A DNA stretch of 37,226 bases from Kurthia senegalensis (lineage in GTDB: Bacteria; Bacillota; Bacilli; Bacillales_A; Planococcaceae), in the NCBI RefSeq assembly GCF_000285595.1, contig NZ_HE611065.1:86196-123421 (forward strand), read 5' to 3'. Below are positions 8,223-16,651 of the stretch, piece after piece. Positions within the stretch are counted from its first letter, which is position 1. The number at the start of each line of letters is the position of its first letter. Below the pieces are notes generated by a model that was not told where the DNA came from, ran no database searches, and saw only the letters and a program-made list of their open reading frames with translations. Position numbers and translations under genes: made by a program.

Positions 8223-9179
8223 TTAAATTTTCAAGTGCTGCTTGATCTTTTTATATACATCATCTGGTGATTTGACGTAACCAACACTTTCAGCCATTTC
8301 TCCTGCATGTTTGAGTGTGTAGCTCATAAAATCATACATCGCTGGTTCTTCTAATGATTTATTTTTTGCATAAACGAATAGTGGACGAGATAGCGGTGTA
8401 TACTCTCCTGATTGAATCGTGTCATGCGTCGGCTCAACCCCGTTAATTTTAACGATTTTCAATTTATCTTTATTAGCAAGATAGTAAGCAAATCCGAAGA
8501 AACCAATCGCATTTTTATCTGCTTCAACTCCTTTAACGAGTACGTTATCATCCTCAGACAGTGTCGCAGATTTATCTAATTGTTTTTCTTCCAATACATC
8601 GTTAACGAAGTAATCGTACGTTCCAGAATCTGTACCTGGTGAGTAGAACTTAATTTCTTCGTTTGGCCAGTCTTTATTAATATCAGACCATTTTTTCTTT
8701 TTGCCATTATCTAACCAAATTTCTTCTAACTGTTTTGTTGTAATGTCTTCAATCCAGTCATTATTTTTATTTACAACGATTGAAATGCCGTCGTATGCGA
8801 TTTCAAATTGCGTATAATCAATTCCTTTTTCTTTCAGCTTCTCTGCTTCTTCCTCTTTCACTGGACGAGAAGCATTAGAGAAATCAGTTTCGCCGTTAAT
8901 GAATTTTTCAAAGCCGCCACCAGTTCCTGAAACCCCGACAGATACTTGAACGTTCGGTTGCGTTGCTGCATATTCTTCAACAATTCCTTCCATAATAGGT
9001 GATACCGTTGAAGATCCATCGCCTGCAATTTTACCTTCTAGTTTTTCACTTGAAGATGTCGAACTCGACGATGATGAAGATGAAGAATCTTTTGCTGCAT
9101 TATCATTCCCACATGCTCCTAACAAAAGCGCTGAACCTACTACCGAAGTCATCATTACGTACTGCCATTTTTTCATCAT
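8223..9179 (-). CDS. pstS: Phosphate-binding lipoprotein PstS
   Basis: High-affinity phosphate-binding protein, anchored as a lipoprotein outside the membrane. The signal peptide ends in the lipobox LLGAC (Cys23), followed by a low-complexity Ser-rich linker (about 31-44). Phosphate-binding loops are visible: [29 protein letters not shown] and [12 protein letters not shown]. Length 318 is usual. ATG 9179 and ATG 9176 are adjacent; the GGGGGAAC ribosome site suits 9176 slightly better. It is the first gene of the operon and sits behind a PhoP-box array. Confidence 0.97.
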   Translation of the reverse strand: MMKKWQYVMMTSVVGSALLLGACGNDNAAKDSSSSSSSSSTSSSEKLEGKIAGDGSSTVSPIMEGIVEEYAATQPNVQVSVGVSGTGGGFEKFINGETDFSNASRPVKEEEAEKLKEKGIDYTQFEIAYDGISIVVNKNNDWIEDITTKQLEEIWLDNGKKKKWSDINKDWPNEEIKFYSPGTDSGTYDYFVNDVLEEKQLDKSATLSEDDNVLVKGVEADKNAIGFFGFAYYLANKDKLKIVKINGVEPTHDTIQSGEYTPLSRPLFVYAKNKSLEEPAMYDFMSYTLKHAGEMAESVGYVKSPDDVYKKIKQHLKI

Positions 9180-9221
9180 TGTTCCCCCTACCGAATTGTT
9201 GTCATGTTCTTTACATACTTA

Positions 9222-9296
9222 ACTATAAAGGGCATTTGTTAGAGGCATATAAAGACAATGTAAGGAAATATAGAGAACATGTTAAGGAATTGTAAA
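9222..9296 (-). promoter_or_regulatory. PhoP-activated pstS promoter with Pho-box array
   Basis: On the minus strand, hexamers close to the PhoP consensus TT(A/T/C)ACA recur exactly every 11 bp: TTTACA (9291-9296), TTAACA (9280-9285), TCTATA (9269-9274), TTACAT (9258-9263), TTATAT (9247-9252), TAACAA (9236-9241). A -10-like TATAGT (9222-9227) follows, with no good -35, as expected for a PhoP-dependent promoter. Phosphate starvation control is inferred from this pattern. Confidence 0.9.
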
Positions 9297-9297
9297 C

Positions 9298-9329
9298 AAA
9301 AAAGCCTAGAGCAAATGCTCTAGGCTTTT
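9298..9329 (-). terminator. Terminator of the class B PBP gene
   Basis: Perfect 13-bp stem AAAAGCCTAGAGC / GCTCTAGGCTTTT with a 4-nt loop and TTTTTT tail on the minus strand, 7 nt after the PBP stop. It ends next to the first PhoP hexamer of pstS. Confidence 0.9.
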
Positions 9330-9336
9330 CCAAACA

Positions 9337-11484
9337 TTAACGCTCGATTGTATCTCCGACCGTTTGTTTTTGTTTTTTCGTTTCTTTTTTCTTCAGCTCG
9401 AAAAACTTATCGACTGCTTCACGCGCAATTTCATTGTTCGGCGTAGAGTGTTCTGCCGTTGTAGACATCCACGGCATGATGACCGCGTACGCTACTTCTG
9501 GATTATCTTTTGGAGCAAAACCAATGTGAGAAACGGTAATTGAATACGTACCATAACGCTCTTTCTTCGGTCCGTAATAAATTACTTCGGCTGTTCCTGT
9601 TTTACCAGCTGCCTTGTATTTAGAATCCGCAAAATATTTTTTCGCTGTACCATTATTACCATAGTACACGCGATACATACCTTCTTTTACGTGATCAATT
9701 TCTGCTTGCGTATTGTTTAAATGATTTAACACGGTCGGCTCAATTTCTTTATCAAGTCGTCCGAGTGTTTTACCATCTGTAGACGGTTCATGCACTTCCT
9801 TTAAAATATGCGGTGCAATTCGATCTCCACCGTTCGCAATCGTTGACACGTATTGTGCTAATTGCAATGGTGTAAACGTATCGTACTGACCAATTGCTAA
9901 ATCGAGGTATTTACCTGGAAGCGTTTCAGGACCTTTAACACCCGTAAATTCACCTGGTAAATCAATCCCTGTTTCCACGCCTAAACCGAACTGTGCATAG
10001 CCATTACGCATTTTTTGGAAGTCAGCTGCTGTAATGCCCGCAATCCCTTGATTTCCGTACGTAATACCTGCCACTTTTAATGCTGTTTTAAACATGTAAA
10101 CGTTTGATGATCGTTCTAATGCAGTTAAGTCGTTAATTGCAACGGAACCTGTTTTATTAAATAGAGATGATTTCGTAATGCCACCTAATTTCATCGGAGC
10201 ATCGACGATCACTTGTCCTGGTGTAATCGCATCATAGCTATACGCTGTTAATAACGTTGCTGGCTTTTCAACAGAACCTACTTCATAAGATGTCGTAAAT
10301 GCCCCAATTGAATAATCAGTTACATTCATTTTGCCGTTATCATCATATTCTAATTTTTTACCTGTCATCGAAAGAACTTCACCCGTATTTGGGTCCATCA
10401 TAACGAGAAAGGCACGGTCAAGCAAACTTGAAGCGCCAGATGCTTTCGCTTCTAATAAATGTTTTTTAACAATTTTATCCGTCGCTTTTTGAAGGTCTGA
10501 GTCAATCGAAATGACTAAATCTTTTCCTGCTTTCCCTTCCGTTACCGTTTTCGTATCTACGACTTGTCCTTTAGAATTTGTTTCAGAACTTACTACAGCT
10601 TTTTGCCCTTGTAGTAAATCTTCATATTGCATTTCTAAATAACTTTTCCCTACGCGGTCATTTCGTGAATAATCACGTGCTAAATAATATTGTAATTTAT
10701 CCGCCGGAATCCCTTCAGAAGGCGTTGTCGTTTTACCTAAAATCGATAAATCTGATTTTTTCTTACGTGCCCAGTCTGTCGTTGTCGTCACACCTGGCAT
10801 TTCATTTAAGCGTTCAGAAACTGTCGCAAATTCTGCTTCTGTCACGCCATCACTTTTAATAATTTGAGGCGATAAGTTATAACCTGCTAGCATTTTGCTA
10901 TACACAGCTAACACTTTTAATTGTGATTTCGTTAACGTGTTTAATTCTTTCTCTGTAATTCGATCACGTGTTAACTTATCAATTTGCGCTTGCATTTCAG
11001 ACGTTTCACCGCCGGCAGCACTAATTTTTTGTTGTTCTTCCTTCGAAACTTTCGCTTTTGCTTCTTCCGGATGCAATTTGATCCAATAGTCTTTTTTATC
11101 GCGTTCTGTTAATTTGGACGTATCCATTTTAATGAGCTTCGATAATTTCGTCGCTGTTTCGATCATTTCATCTTGTGTCGTCGTAGAGTATTTTGTATAC
11201 GTAATCGCATTTTTTGCTTCATTATCAACTAATACTTTACCATTTCGATCATAAATTCTACCTCGAGGAACACTTGTATTTACTTTAACTTCCTCTGTTT
11301 TTTTCAATTCTTTTACATAATCTTCGCCTTTAACGATTTGCATATAACCGAGGCGTAAAATTAAAATTGAAAATAAGACAAAAATCGAGAAGAAAAGAAC
11401 ATTCATACGAAATGAAAGACTGGCGCGTAGTCTTGCTTTAGCACTTGTTGCACGTTGTTGTTTCGCTTTTTGTTTGCGTCGCAT
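9337..11484 (-). CDS. pbpA: Class B penicillin-binding protein (PbpA/PBP2-type)
   Basis: Peptidoglycan D,D-transpeptidase, anchored by one N-terminal membrane helix (about 29-50) after a basic cytoplasmic tail. A PBP dimerisation/pedestal region (VPRGRIYDRNG near 73) leads to the transpeptidase domain with SVEK (active Ser near 404), SSN (about 459-461) and KTG (about 628-630). The SxxK motif reads SVEK where SxxK in relatives often has a hydrophobic third residue. The length of 715 and the gene order beside pst match B. subtilis pbpA (PBP2a, rod-shape elongation). ATG 11484 is 7 nt from GAAGGGGGG; an in-frame TTG at 11487 is less likely. The yqgE transporter gene of B. subtilis is missing between this gene and sodA. 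Confidence 0.93.
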   Translation of the reverse strand: MRRKQKAKQQRATSAKARLRASLSFRMNVLFFSIFVLFSILILRLGYMQIVKGEDYVKELKKTEEVKVNTSVPRGRIYDRNGKVLVDNEAKNAITYTKYSTTTQDEMIETATKLSKLIKMDTSKLTERDKKDYWIKLHPEEAKAKVSKEEQQKISAAGGETSEMQAQIDKLTRDRITEKELNTLTKSQLKVLAVYSKMLAGYNLSPQIIKSDGVTEAEFATVSERLNEMPGVTTTTDWARKKKSDLSILGKTTTPSEGIPADKLQYYLARDYSRNDRVGKSYLEMQYEDLLQGQKAVVSSETNSKGQVVDTKTVTEGKAGKDLVISIDSDLQKATDKIVKKHLLEAKASGASSLLDRAFLVMMDPNTGEVLSMTGKKLEYDDNGKMNVTDYSIGAFTTSYEVGSVEKPATLLTAYSYDAITPGQVIVDAPMKLGGITKSSLFNKTGSVAINDLTALERSSNVYMFKTALKVAGITYGNQGIAGITAADFQKMRNGYAQFGLGVETGIDLPGEFTGVKGPETLPGKYLDLAIGQYDTFTPLQLAQYVSTIANGGDRIAPHILKEVHEPSTDGKTLGRLDKEIEPTVLNHLNNTQAEIDHVKEGMYRVYYGNNGTAKKYFADSKYKAAGKTGTAEVIYYGPKKERYGTYSITVSHIGFAPKDNPEVAYAVIMPWMSTTAEHSTPNNEIAREAVDKFFELKKKETKKQKQTVGDTIER

Positions 11485-11519
11485 CAAATTGCCCCCCTTC
11501 TGCTCAATTCACAATTAGT

Positions 11520-11528
11520 AGTATATCA
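11520..11528 (-). promoter_or_regulatory. Extended -10 promoter of the PBP gene
   Basis: TGATATACT on the minus strand is a near-consensus -10 with TGn extension, about 36 bp before the start codon. No convincing -35 is seen. Confidence 0.5.
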
Positions 11529-11584
11529 TTTTTCGTGTTAAAAAACATCGGAAGTTCAACGCTTCTCGCCATTTTTTGTCCACT

Positions 11585-11625
11585 AAAAAAGCACGCATCT
11601 TCATGACGAGAAGAATGCGTGCTTT
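11585..11625 (-). terminator. Terminator of sodA
   Basis: Stem AAAGCACGCAT / ATGCGTGCTTT, with an inner CTTC/GAAG pairing, followed by TTTTTT on the minus strand, shortly after the sodA stop. Confidence 0.85.
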
Positions 11626-11642
11626 GTTCCATTATAAATGGA

Positions 11643-12251
11643 TTATTTTGCAGCAGCGTATAATTCTGCTACTTTATCCCAGTTTACAACGTTCCAGAAT
11701 GCAGCGATGTAGTTAGGGCGTACGTTTTGATAATTTAAGTAGTATGCATGTTCCCATACGTCTAAACCTAAGATTGGTGTTTTACCTTCCATGATTGGAG
11801 AATCTTGGTTTGCAGTAGAAGAGATTTCTAATTCACCGTTTACTACTGATAACCAAGCCCAGCCAGAACCGAAGCGAGTTTTAGCAGCGTTAGCGAATTG
11901 TTCTTTGAAAGCATCGAATGAACCGAATTTAGCATCGATTGCAGCAGCTAATTCACCTTCTGGAGCGCCTTTACCGTCAGCAGTAAGTAATGTCCAGAAT
12001 AATGAGTGGTTTGCGTGACCGCCACCGTTGTTACGTACAGCAGTACGTACATCTTCAGGAACAGCATCTAAGTTCGCGATAATTTCTTCAACAGTTTTAC
12101 CGTCGAATTCTGATTTGCCTTCTAATGCAGCATTTAAACCTTGTACATAAGTGTTGTGGTGCTTGTCATGGTGGATTTCCATTGTACGAGCATCAATATG
12201 TGGTTCTAGTGCGTCAAACGCGTATGGTAAGTTTGGTAATTCAAAAGCCAT
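11643..12251 (-). CDS. sodA: Superoxide dismutase (Mn/Fe family)
   Basis: Dismutates superoxide to peroxide and oxygen in the cytosol. 202 residues with the metal ligands His27 (MEIHHDKHH), the His in NHSLFW, and Asp/His in [16 protein letters not shown]. The sequence begins [20 protein letters not shown], typical of Bacillus-type enzymes; Gly-Gly-His-Ala-Asn-His near residues 76-81 favours manganese, but Mn or Fe use cannot be decided by eye. ATG 12251 follows AAGGAGGA. It seems to be a single-gene unit with its own terminator. Confidence 0.97.
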   Translation of the reverse strand: MAFELPNLPYAFDALEPHIDARTMEIHHDKHHNTYVQGLNAALEGKSEFDGKTVEEIIANLDAVPEDVRTAVRNNGGGHANHSLFWTLLTADGKGAPEGELAAAIDAKFGSFDAFKEQFANAAKTRFGSGWAWLSVVNGELEISSTANQDSPIMEGKTPILGLDVWEHAYYLNYQNVRPNYIAAFWNVVNWDKVAELYAAAK

Positions 12252-12299
12252 AATAAAAGTTCCTCCTTAGGAAAATCAAAGTTTATTTTTTACACTCTT

Positions 12300-12328
12300 A
12301 GGTTATCAAAAAGTCACGGTTTGTTCAA
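12300..12328 (-). promoter_or_regulatory. Candidate sodA promoter
   Basis: TTGAAC (12323-12328) and TAACCT (12300-12305) on the minus strand are spaced 17 bp, about 49 bp before the sodA start. The -10 is poor, so this is tentative. Confidence 0.4.
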
Positions 12329-12353
12329 ATAAAATCACGTAAATTTCAATAAA

Positions 12354-12369
12354 TCAGTCTTTCGACTGA
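12354..12369 (-). terminator. Possible weak terminator after the DUF456 gene
   Basis: A short hairpin TCAGTC-GAAA-GACTGA followed by TTTATT on the minus strand, 22 nt past the stop. The stem is only 6 bp, so termination may be partial and sodA could receive readthrough. Confidence 0.4.
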
Positions 12370-12390
12370 ATTCCTAGTGACATTCTCGGC

Positions 12391-12870
12391 TTAAATGTGA
12401 ATAAAAAAGTAAATAATCATAACGAGTTGTACAATTCCCTTCGTCACAATCGACGTAAGGAAGCCAACTAATGACCCAATCCCAATTTTACAACTTTCTA
12501 CGAATCCTTTCCTCGAGACGATCCATTCCGCTAATACAGCTCCAATAAAAGGTCCTAAAATAATACCGATAACCGGAATAACGAACGGGCCGATTAAGAG
12601 ACCGATTGTACTTCCCCAAATCCCTGCGTTCGTTCCACCAAATTTTTTCACGCCAACCCAATTCGAAAGCGTATCCGCTCCGAATAGTAAAATCATAAAT
12701 AAAATTTGAATGACCCAGAACCACCAATGGAAATGGTCGAATCCAAAATAAAAACCGTATATTAGAAAGCCAACAAATACACAAAAGACCGATGGAATAA
12801 TCGGATAAATCAATCCGATAAATGCCGCAATAAACAATACCCAAATAATGATCCAAATAAGCGTAACGAT
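12391..12870 (-). CDS. yqgC: DUF456 family membrane protein (YqgC-like), probable non-AUG start
   Basis: Small integral membrane protein of unknown function, with glycine-rich helices typical of DUF456 (LIYPIIPSV near the N-terminus, [13 protein letters not shown] near the C-terminus). The only canonical in-frame start, TTG 12837, has no ribosome site and would cut the first membrane helix. A strong AGGAGGGG (12877-12884) overlaps the upstream stop codon; 6 nt later is ATC 12870, which gives a start [M][19 protein letters not shown] that fits a full first helix, for 159 residues. ATT 12876 is in frame but touches the ribosome site. I infer a rare ATC start or a base error there. Neighbours match the sodA-yqgC order of B. 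subtilis. Confidence 0.75.
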   Translation of the reverse strand: MVTLIWIIIWVLFIAAFIGLIYPIIPSVFCVFVGFLIYGFYFGFDHFHWWFWVIQILFMILLFGADTLSNWVGVKKFGGTNAGIWGSTIGLLIGPFVIPVIGIILGPFIGAVLAEWIVSRKGFVESCKIGIGSLVGFLTSIVTKGIVQLVMIIYFFIHI

Positions 12871-12882
12871 AAAAATCCCCTC

Positions 12883-14511
12883 CTAACGATACATATTCGC
12901 TTTCGTTACATTGACACAATGGTCTGTCATACGTTCTAGATTACTCATCATTTCTGTGAAAATAATCCCTGCATGTGCGGAACAAATGCCTTTATTCAAA
13001 CGATGAATATGTTTTTTTCGATTTGCACGTTCTAGCTCATCGATTTGTTCTTCTAATAAGAAAACTTCTGAAACAAGTTGATAATTGCCGGTGTCAATAA
13101 ATTGCACCATTTTTTCAATCGCTTGTTCCGTAATATGAAACATATAATTTAATTCCTCAAAAGCAGCTATGCTAAACTGACTTCGTTGCCAAAGTAGGTC
13201 ATCGTACAATTCAATAATATTTTCCATATGATCGCCCATACGTTCCAAATCTCGTATCGTTTTTAATAATGTATGTTGTCTTGACGATTCCATTTTAGAT
13301 AATTGATGTGTAGCAACTAATAGTAAGTAATTCGTAATCATTTGATCTTTTTGGTCTAATATATGCTCGATTTCAACTGCTTGATTTCTATATTTCTTTT
13401 GGTTTGTATTAACGTACGCACGCATTAATTGAAATCCTTGTAAGCACACCTTTGCCATATGTACCGTTTCTTCTTTCGCTTGACCGATAGCAATAATAGG
13501 TGCTGTATCAATCAAATGTTTTTCTAAATGCGTCACACCGTGTTCAATCGGATGAACTTCCTTACCTGGCACACATTTTGTCACAATCCAAACAATCCAA
13601 CTAACAAACGGAGTTAAAAGAAGTGTCGTCACAACGTTAAATGTCCCATGTGCAACTGCAATCGTCATTTTAGGCTCCAATCCTGCAGTTTGCTGAACCC
13701 ATTGTAAATATGCGATAAACCACCCGATCCCAATTGAAAAAAGGACTGTTCCGAATAAATTAACGAATAAATGTGAAATAGCTGCTCGCTTAGCAGATAA
13801 AGACATCGCTAAAGAAGCTAAAATAACCGTCAGCGTTGTCCCGATATTTTCACCGTATAAAATCGGCAAAGCCGCTTGTAATGCCATACCACCTTCTCCG
13901 TACAATCCTTGTAAAATACCTACCGTAGCACTGCTCGATTGAACGAGCGCCGTTATGAGTGCCCCAAGTAATACACCTGTAAAAGGCATGTCACTCAGAC
14001 GTTCTCCTAAAGCAAGAAAATCAGCATTGTTCACAATCGGTAAAAAAGCCGTCGTAATCCAATGAAGCCCGATATACATCCCACCTAACCCGAACAAAAA
14101 CTGACCGACATGTTGCCCCAATTGCCTTTTAACAAAATAAATTAAAAAAGCACCGAGCGCGACTAGGACATACATATAATCTCCTACTGAAACGCCTAAT
14201 AAAAAAGCCGTCAATGTCGTCCCAACATTCGCACCTAAAATAATGCCGATCGATTGTTTCAGCGTCATATACCCTGCATTTACGAGTCCAATCGTCAAAA
14301 TAATCGTTGCGGTGCTCGATTGCAACATGATTGCGAGAAGCATACCGATTCCGACACTAATAATCGGATTTGCGGTCATGCGGTGCAGTGCGATTCTCAG
14401 TTGCTCCCCTGCCCAATTTTGTAACCCTTGACTCATATACTTCAAAGAAAACAAGAAAAAGCCTAAACCACCTATGAATTGCAACACATGTTGTTGCCAT
14501 TCGATATTCAT
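12883..14511 (-). CDS. Na/Pi cotransporter family protein with C-terminal PhoU-like domain
   Basis: Sodium-coupled phosphate transporter of the NptA/YjbB class, 542 residues. Two inverted Na/Pi-cotransport repeats carry the QSSS motifs (MLLAIMLQSSTATIILTIG near 60; ITALVQSSSATVGILQG near 190). About eight membrane helices fill residues 1-310. The remaining C-terminal part (about 340-542) is a soluble helical PhoU-like domain with RDLERMGDHMENI and SNLERMTDHCVNV. ATG 14511 follows AAAGGAG at 9 nt. The DUF456 gene follows 12 nt after its stop and is likely cotranscribed. Direction of transport (import or export) is not decided by sequence alone. Confidence 0.9.
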   Translation of the reverse strand: MNIEWQQHVLQFIGGLGFFLFSLKYMSQGLQNWAGEQLRIALHRMTANPIISVGIGMLLAIMLQSSTATIILTIGLVNAGYMTLKQSIGIILGANVGTTLTAFLLGVSVGDYMYVLVALGAFLIYFVKRQLGQHVGQFLFGLGGMYIGLHWITTAFLPIVNNADFLALGERLSDMPFTGVLLGALITALVQSSSATVGILQGLYGEGGMALQAALPILYGENIGTTLTVILASLAMSLSAKRAAISHLFVNLFGTVLFSIGIGWFIAYLQWVQQTAGLEPKMTIAVAHGTFNVVTTLLLTPFVSWIVWIVTKCVPGKEVHPIEHGVTHLEKHLIDTAPIIAIGQAKEETVHMAKVCLQGFQLMRAYVNTNQKKYRNQAVEIEHILDQKDQMITNYLLLVATHQLSKMESSRQHTLLKTIRDLERMGDHMENIIELYDDLLWQRSQFSIAAFEELNYMFHITEQAIEKMVQFIDTGNYQLVSEVFLLEEQIDELERANRKKHIHRLNKGICSAHAGIIFTEMMSNLERMTDHCVNVTKANMYR

Positions 14512-14546
14512 GTAGTAGAACTCCTTTCAAAATAGCCGTTGCGTTC

Positions 14547-14575
14547 ATTATGACCAAATGTAAACAGCCTGTAAA
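14547..14575 (-). promoter_or_regulatory. Promoter of the Na/Pi gene with two PhoP-like hexamers
   Basis: TTTACA (14570-14575), a 17-bp spacer and CATAAT (14547-14552) form a good sigma-A promoter 36 bp before the start. A second TTTACA (14559-14564) lies exactly 11 bp downstream of the first, and a third unit would be TCATAA. This is the PhoP-box period, so phosphate control is possible. Only two units match well. Confidence 0.6.
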
Positions 14576-14740
14576 CGTTTTGTCCGTAATCTTTACAATG
14601 CTTTCACACTAAACGGCAACCTCCTCTCAATGATTGGCGTCCTACCGTTAGAAAAGGCAGTCATAGAAGTTTTTATAGCGGATATATTACGTCAAAAATA
14701 TGCTCATTCAAACTGTTTTTATAAAGGAAATGTTTCTTTA

Positions 14741-14770
14741 TTGTCATTTCTAGAAAAACACTGTTAAAAT
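14741..14770 (+). promoter_or_regulatory. ispG promoter
   Basis: TTGTCA (14741-14746) and TAAAAT (14765-14770) with an 18-bp spacer and a TGn before the -10, 43 bp ahead of the ispG start codon. Confidence 0.65.
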
Positions 14771-14813
14771 AGGGAATAGTGAAGGCAAAAAGCCTATGAA
14801 GGAGAGAGTTTTC

Positions 14814-15923
14814 ATGAATGAAATCACACACCGTACGAAAACACGCCCAGTTCGTGTTGGAGATCTTACTATCGGTGGTAATAACGAAGTCATCATTCAA
14901 AGTATGACTACCACAAAAACACACGATGTTGAAGCAACCGTTGCTGAAATTCTTCGTTTAGAAGAAGCAGGTTGTCAAATCGTTCGTGTCGCTTGTCCAG
15001 ATGAGCGCGCAGCGAACGCTTTAGCAGATATCAAAAAACAAATCCATATTCCTTTAGTTGCGGATATTCACTTTGACTACAAATTAGCTTTAAAAGCAAT
15101 TGATGCCGGCGTTGATAAAATCCGTATTAATCCGGGAAATATCGGTCGTAAAGAAAAAGTAGAAGCTGTCGTGAATGCAGCAAAAGCGAAAGGCGTTCCA
15201 ATTCGTATCGGCGTAAATGCTGGTTCACTTGAACGTAAAATTTTAGAGAAGTATGGATACCCTACTGCGGACGGTATGGTCGAATCTGCACTCCATCACA
15301 TCAAAATTTTAGAAGATCTTGATTTCCACGATATTATCGTGTCTATGAAAGCTTCAGACGTAAACTTAGCAATCGAAGCATATGAAAAAGCTGCACGTGC
15401 TTTTGACTATCCTCTACACTTAGGGATTACTGAATCAGGTACGCTTTTCTCAGGTACAATTAAATCAGCTGCTGGTTTAGGTGCCATTTTATCAAAAGGC
15501 ATCGGGAATACACTTCGTATTTCATTATCAGCAGATCCTGTAGAAGAAATTAAAGTAGCGCGCGAATTATTAAAAACATTTGGTCTTGCATCAAACATCC
15601 CAACATTAATTTCTTGCCCTACTTGTGGTCGTATTGAAATTGATTTAATTTCAATCGCAAATGAAGTAGAAGACTACTTACAAACAATTAAAGCACCAAT
15701 TAAAGTTTCTGTACTCGGTTGTGCAGTAAACGGCCCTGGTGAAGCACGTGAAGCTGATATCGGTATTGCTGGTGCACGTGGAGAAGGTTTATTATTCCGT
15801 CACGGTAAAACAGTTCGTAAAGTACCTGAAGAAACAATGGTTGAAGAACTGAAAAAAGAAATCGATATTTTAGCAGAACAATACTACGCAAAACAAGCAG
15901 CCGAAAAAGCAGCTCGACAATAG
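14814..15923 (+). CDS. ispG: 4-hydroxy-3-methylbut-2-en-1-yl diphosphate synthase (flavodoxin)
   Basis: Iron-sulfur enzyme of the methylerythritol-phosphate isoprenoid route; it makes HMBPP, the substrate of IspH encoded about 7 kb away. 369 residues: an N-terminal TIM-barrel part ([33 protein letters not shown]) and a C-terminal [4Fe-4S] part with SCPTCGR and [13 protein letters not shown] 14814 is chosen because AAGGAGAG lies 7 nt before it; an in-frame ATG 14796 sits upstream of that site. A HAD gene follows 17 nt later. Confidence 0.97.
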   Translation: MNEITHRTKTRPVRVGDLTIGGNNEVIIQSMTTTKTHDVEATVAEILRLEEAGCQIVRVACPDERAANALADIKKQIHIPLVADIHFDYKLALKAIDAGVDKIRINPGNIGRKEKVEAVVNAAKAKGVPIRIGVNAGSLERKILEKYGYPTADGMVESALHHIKILEDLDFHDIIVSMKASDVNLAIEAYEKAARAFDYPLHLGITESGTLFSGTIKSAAGLGAILSKGIGNTLRISLSADPVEEIKVARELLKTFGLASNIPTLISCPTCGRIEIDLISIANEVEDYLQTIKAPIKVSVLGCAVNGPGEAREADIGIAGARGEGLLFRHGKTVRKVPEETMVEELKKEIDILAEQYYAKQAAEKAARQ

Positions 15924-15940
15924 TTTTAAGGAGGCATTCA

Positions 15941-16514
15941 ATGGATAAAAAATATAGCTTCGGCATCGATATTGATGGGACGGTAACGACCCAAGAATTT
16001 ATGATTCCTTACATTAATTCTTATTTCAACATGAATGTCACACTTGCGGATTTTACAGATTACAATTTATTAAATGTGCTTCCTATTGAAAAAGATCAAT
16101 TTTCAAATTGGTTTACGAACATAGAAATTGAAATGTACAAAAATCCCCCACTGCAAAAAAATGCTATGCAAACGTTAAAAAAATGGTATCCTAATGCTAT
16201 GCTTAACTATATAACAGCTCGACAAAATAATTCTCTAGAAGTGACAAAAAAATTGGTTTTCACATACACAACTACCAATAGATTCATTAAATATTGTCGG
16301 TAATGCGAGTAAAGTCATCTCAGCTAAAGAACATCTCGTTGATTTATTTTTTGAAGATAAACTTGAAAATGCGTTACAGCTTCATGAAGAATTAAAAATT
16401 CCAGTCGTTCTGTTTGATGCACCTTACAATCAGCAAGCGTTGCCAAAAGACATTATTCGAGTCCAAAACTGGCAACAAGCTGAACGTTGGGTAGCCAAAG
16501 AATTTGGAATTTAA
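15941..16514 (+). CDS. yqfW: HAD-type 5'(3')-nucleotidase (YqfW-like), frameshifted as read
   Basis: NT5C-family HAD phosphatase expected to act on nucleoside monophosphates. It opens MDKKYSFGIDIDGTVT with the DxDGT nucleophile motif, has the ITARQ segment (motif II region) near residue 90, and ends in LFDAPYN and a long C-terminal helix WQQAERWVAKEFGI. As read the frame ends at 16303. A run of seven A at 16246-16252 seems one base too long: with six, the reading continues TKNWFSHTQLPIDSLNIVGN to the stop at 16514, giving about 190 residues, the usual length. ATG 15941 follows AAGGAGG. Same family as the HAD gene at 33159. Probably a sequence error rather than decay. Confidence 0.85.
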
Positions 16515-16538
16515 TTCACTTCCATTCTCACATACATG

Positions 16539-16575
16539 AATCCCTCTTACTGCGTATGTAGTAAGAGGGATTTTT
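16539..16575 (+). terminator. Terminator of the ispG-yqfW unit
   Basis: Perfect 13-bp stem AATCCCTCTTACT / AGTAAGAGGGATT with an 8-nt loop and TTTTTATT tail, 25 nt after the corrected yqfW stop, which supports that stop. Confidence 0.88.
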
Positions 16576-16591
16576 ATTAATTTCTCTAACA

Positions 16592-16637
16592 AAAAACATC
16601 GTCAAAGGAGATCTGAATCTCTTTTGACGATGTTTTT
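16592..16637. terminator. Terminator of the transglutaminase gene (bidirectional sequence)
   Basis: A 20-bp nearly perfect stem AAAAACATCGTCAAA..GAGA / TCTC..TTTGACGATGTTTTT, 15 nt past the end of the minus-strand gene. A/T runs on both sides. Confidence 0.85.
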
Positions 16638-16651
16638 ATTAAATGAAAAAT

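Larger units (their letters stand above)
14512..14813. other. Divergent intergenic region between the Na/Pi gene and ispG
   Basis: About 300 bp with no gene that I can support. It holds the Na/Pi promoter (minus strand, 14547-14575) and the ispG promoter (plus strand, 14741-14770). Confidence 0.7.

Noticed and set aside
10578-11089. Plus-strand frames opposite the PBP gene
   Set aside because: No ribosome sites, and the opposite strand carries a complete PBP with all motifs.
12488-12919. Long open frame on the minus strand overlapping the DUF456 gene
   Set aside because: It is out of frame with the clearly membrane-protein reading, has arginine/tyrosine-rich nonsense composition and starts inside the Na/Pi gene.
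14575-14640. Leader peptide before the Na/Pi gene (AGAGGAGG followed by GTG AAA GCA TTG TAA)
   Set aside because: It lies upstream of the promoter and would not be transcribed from it; the peptide has only four codons.
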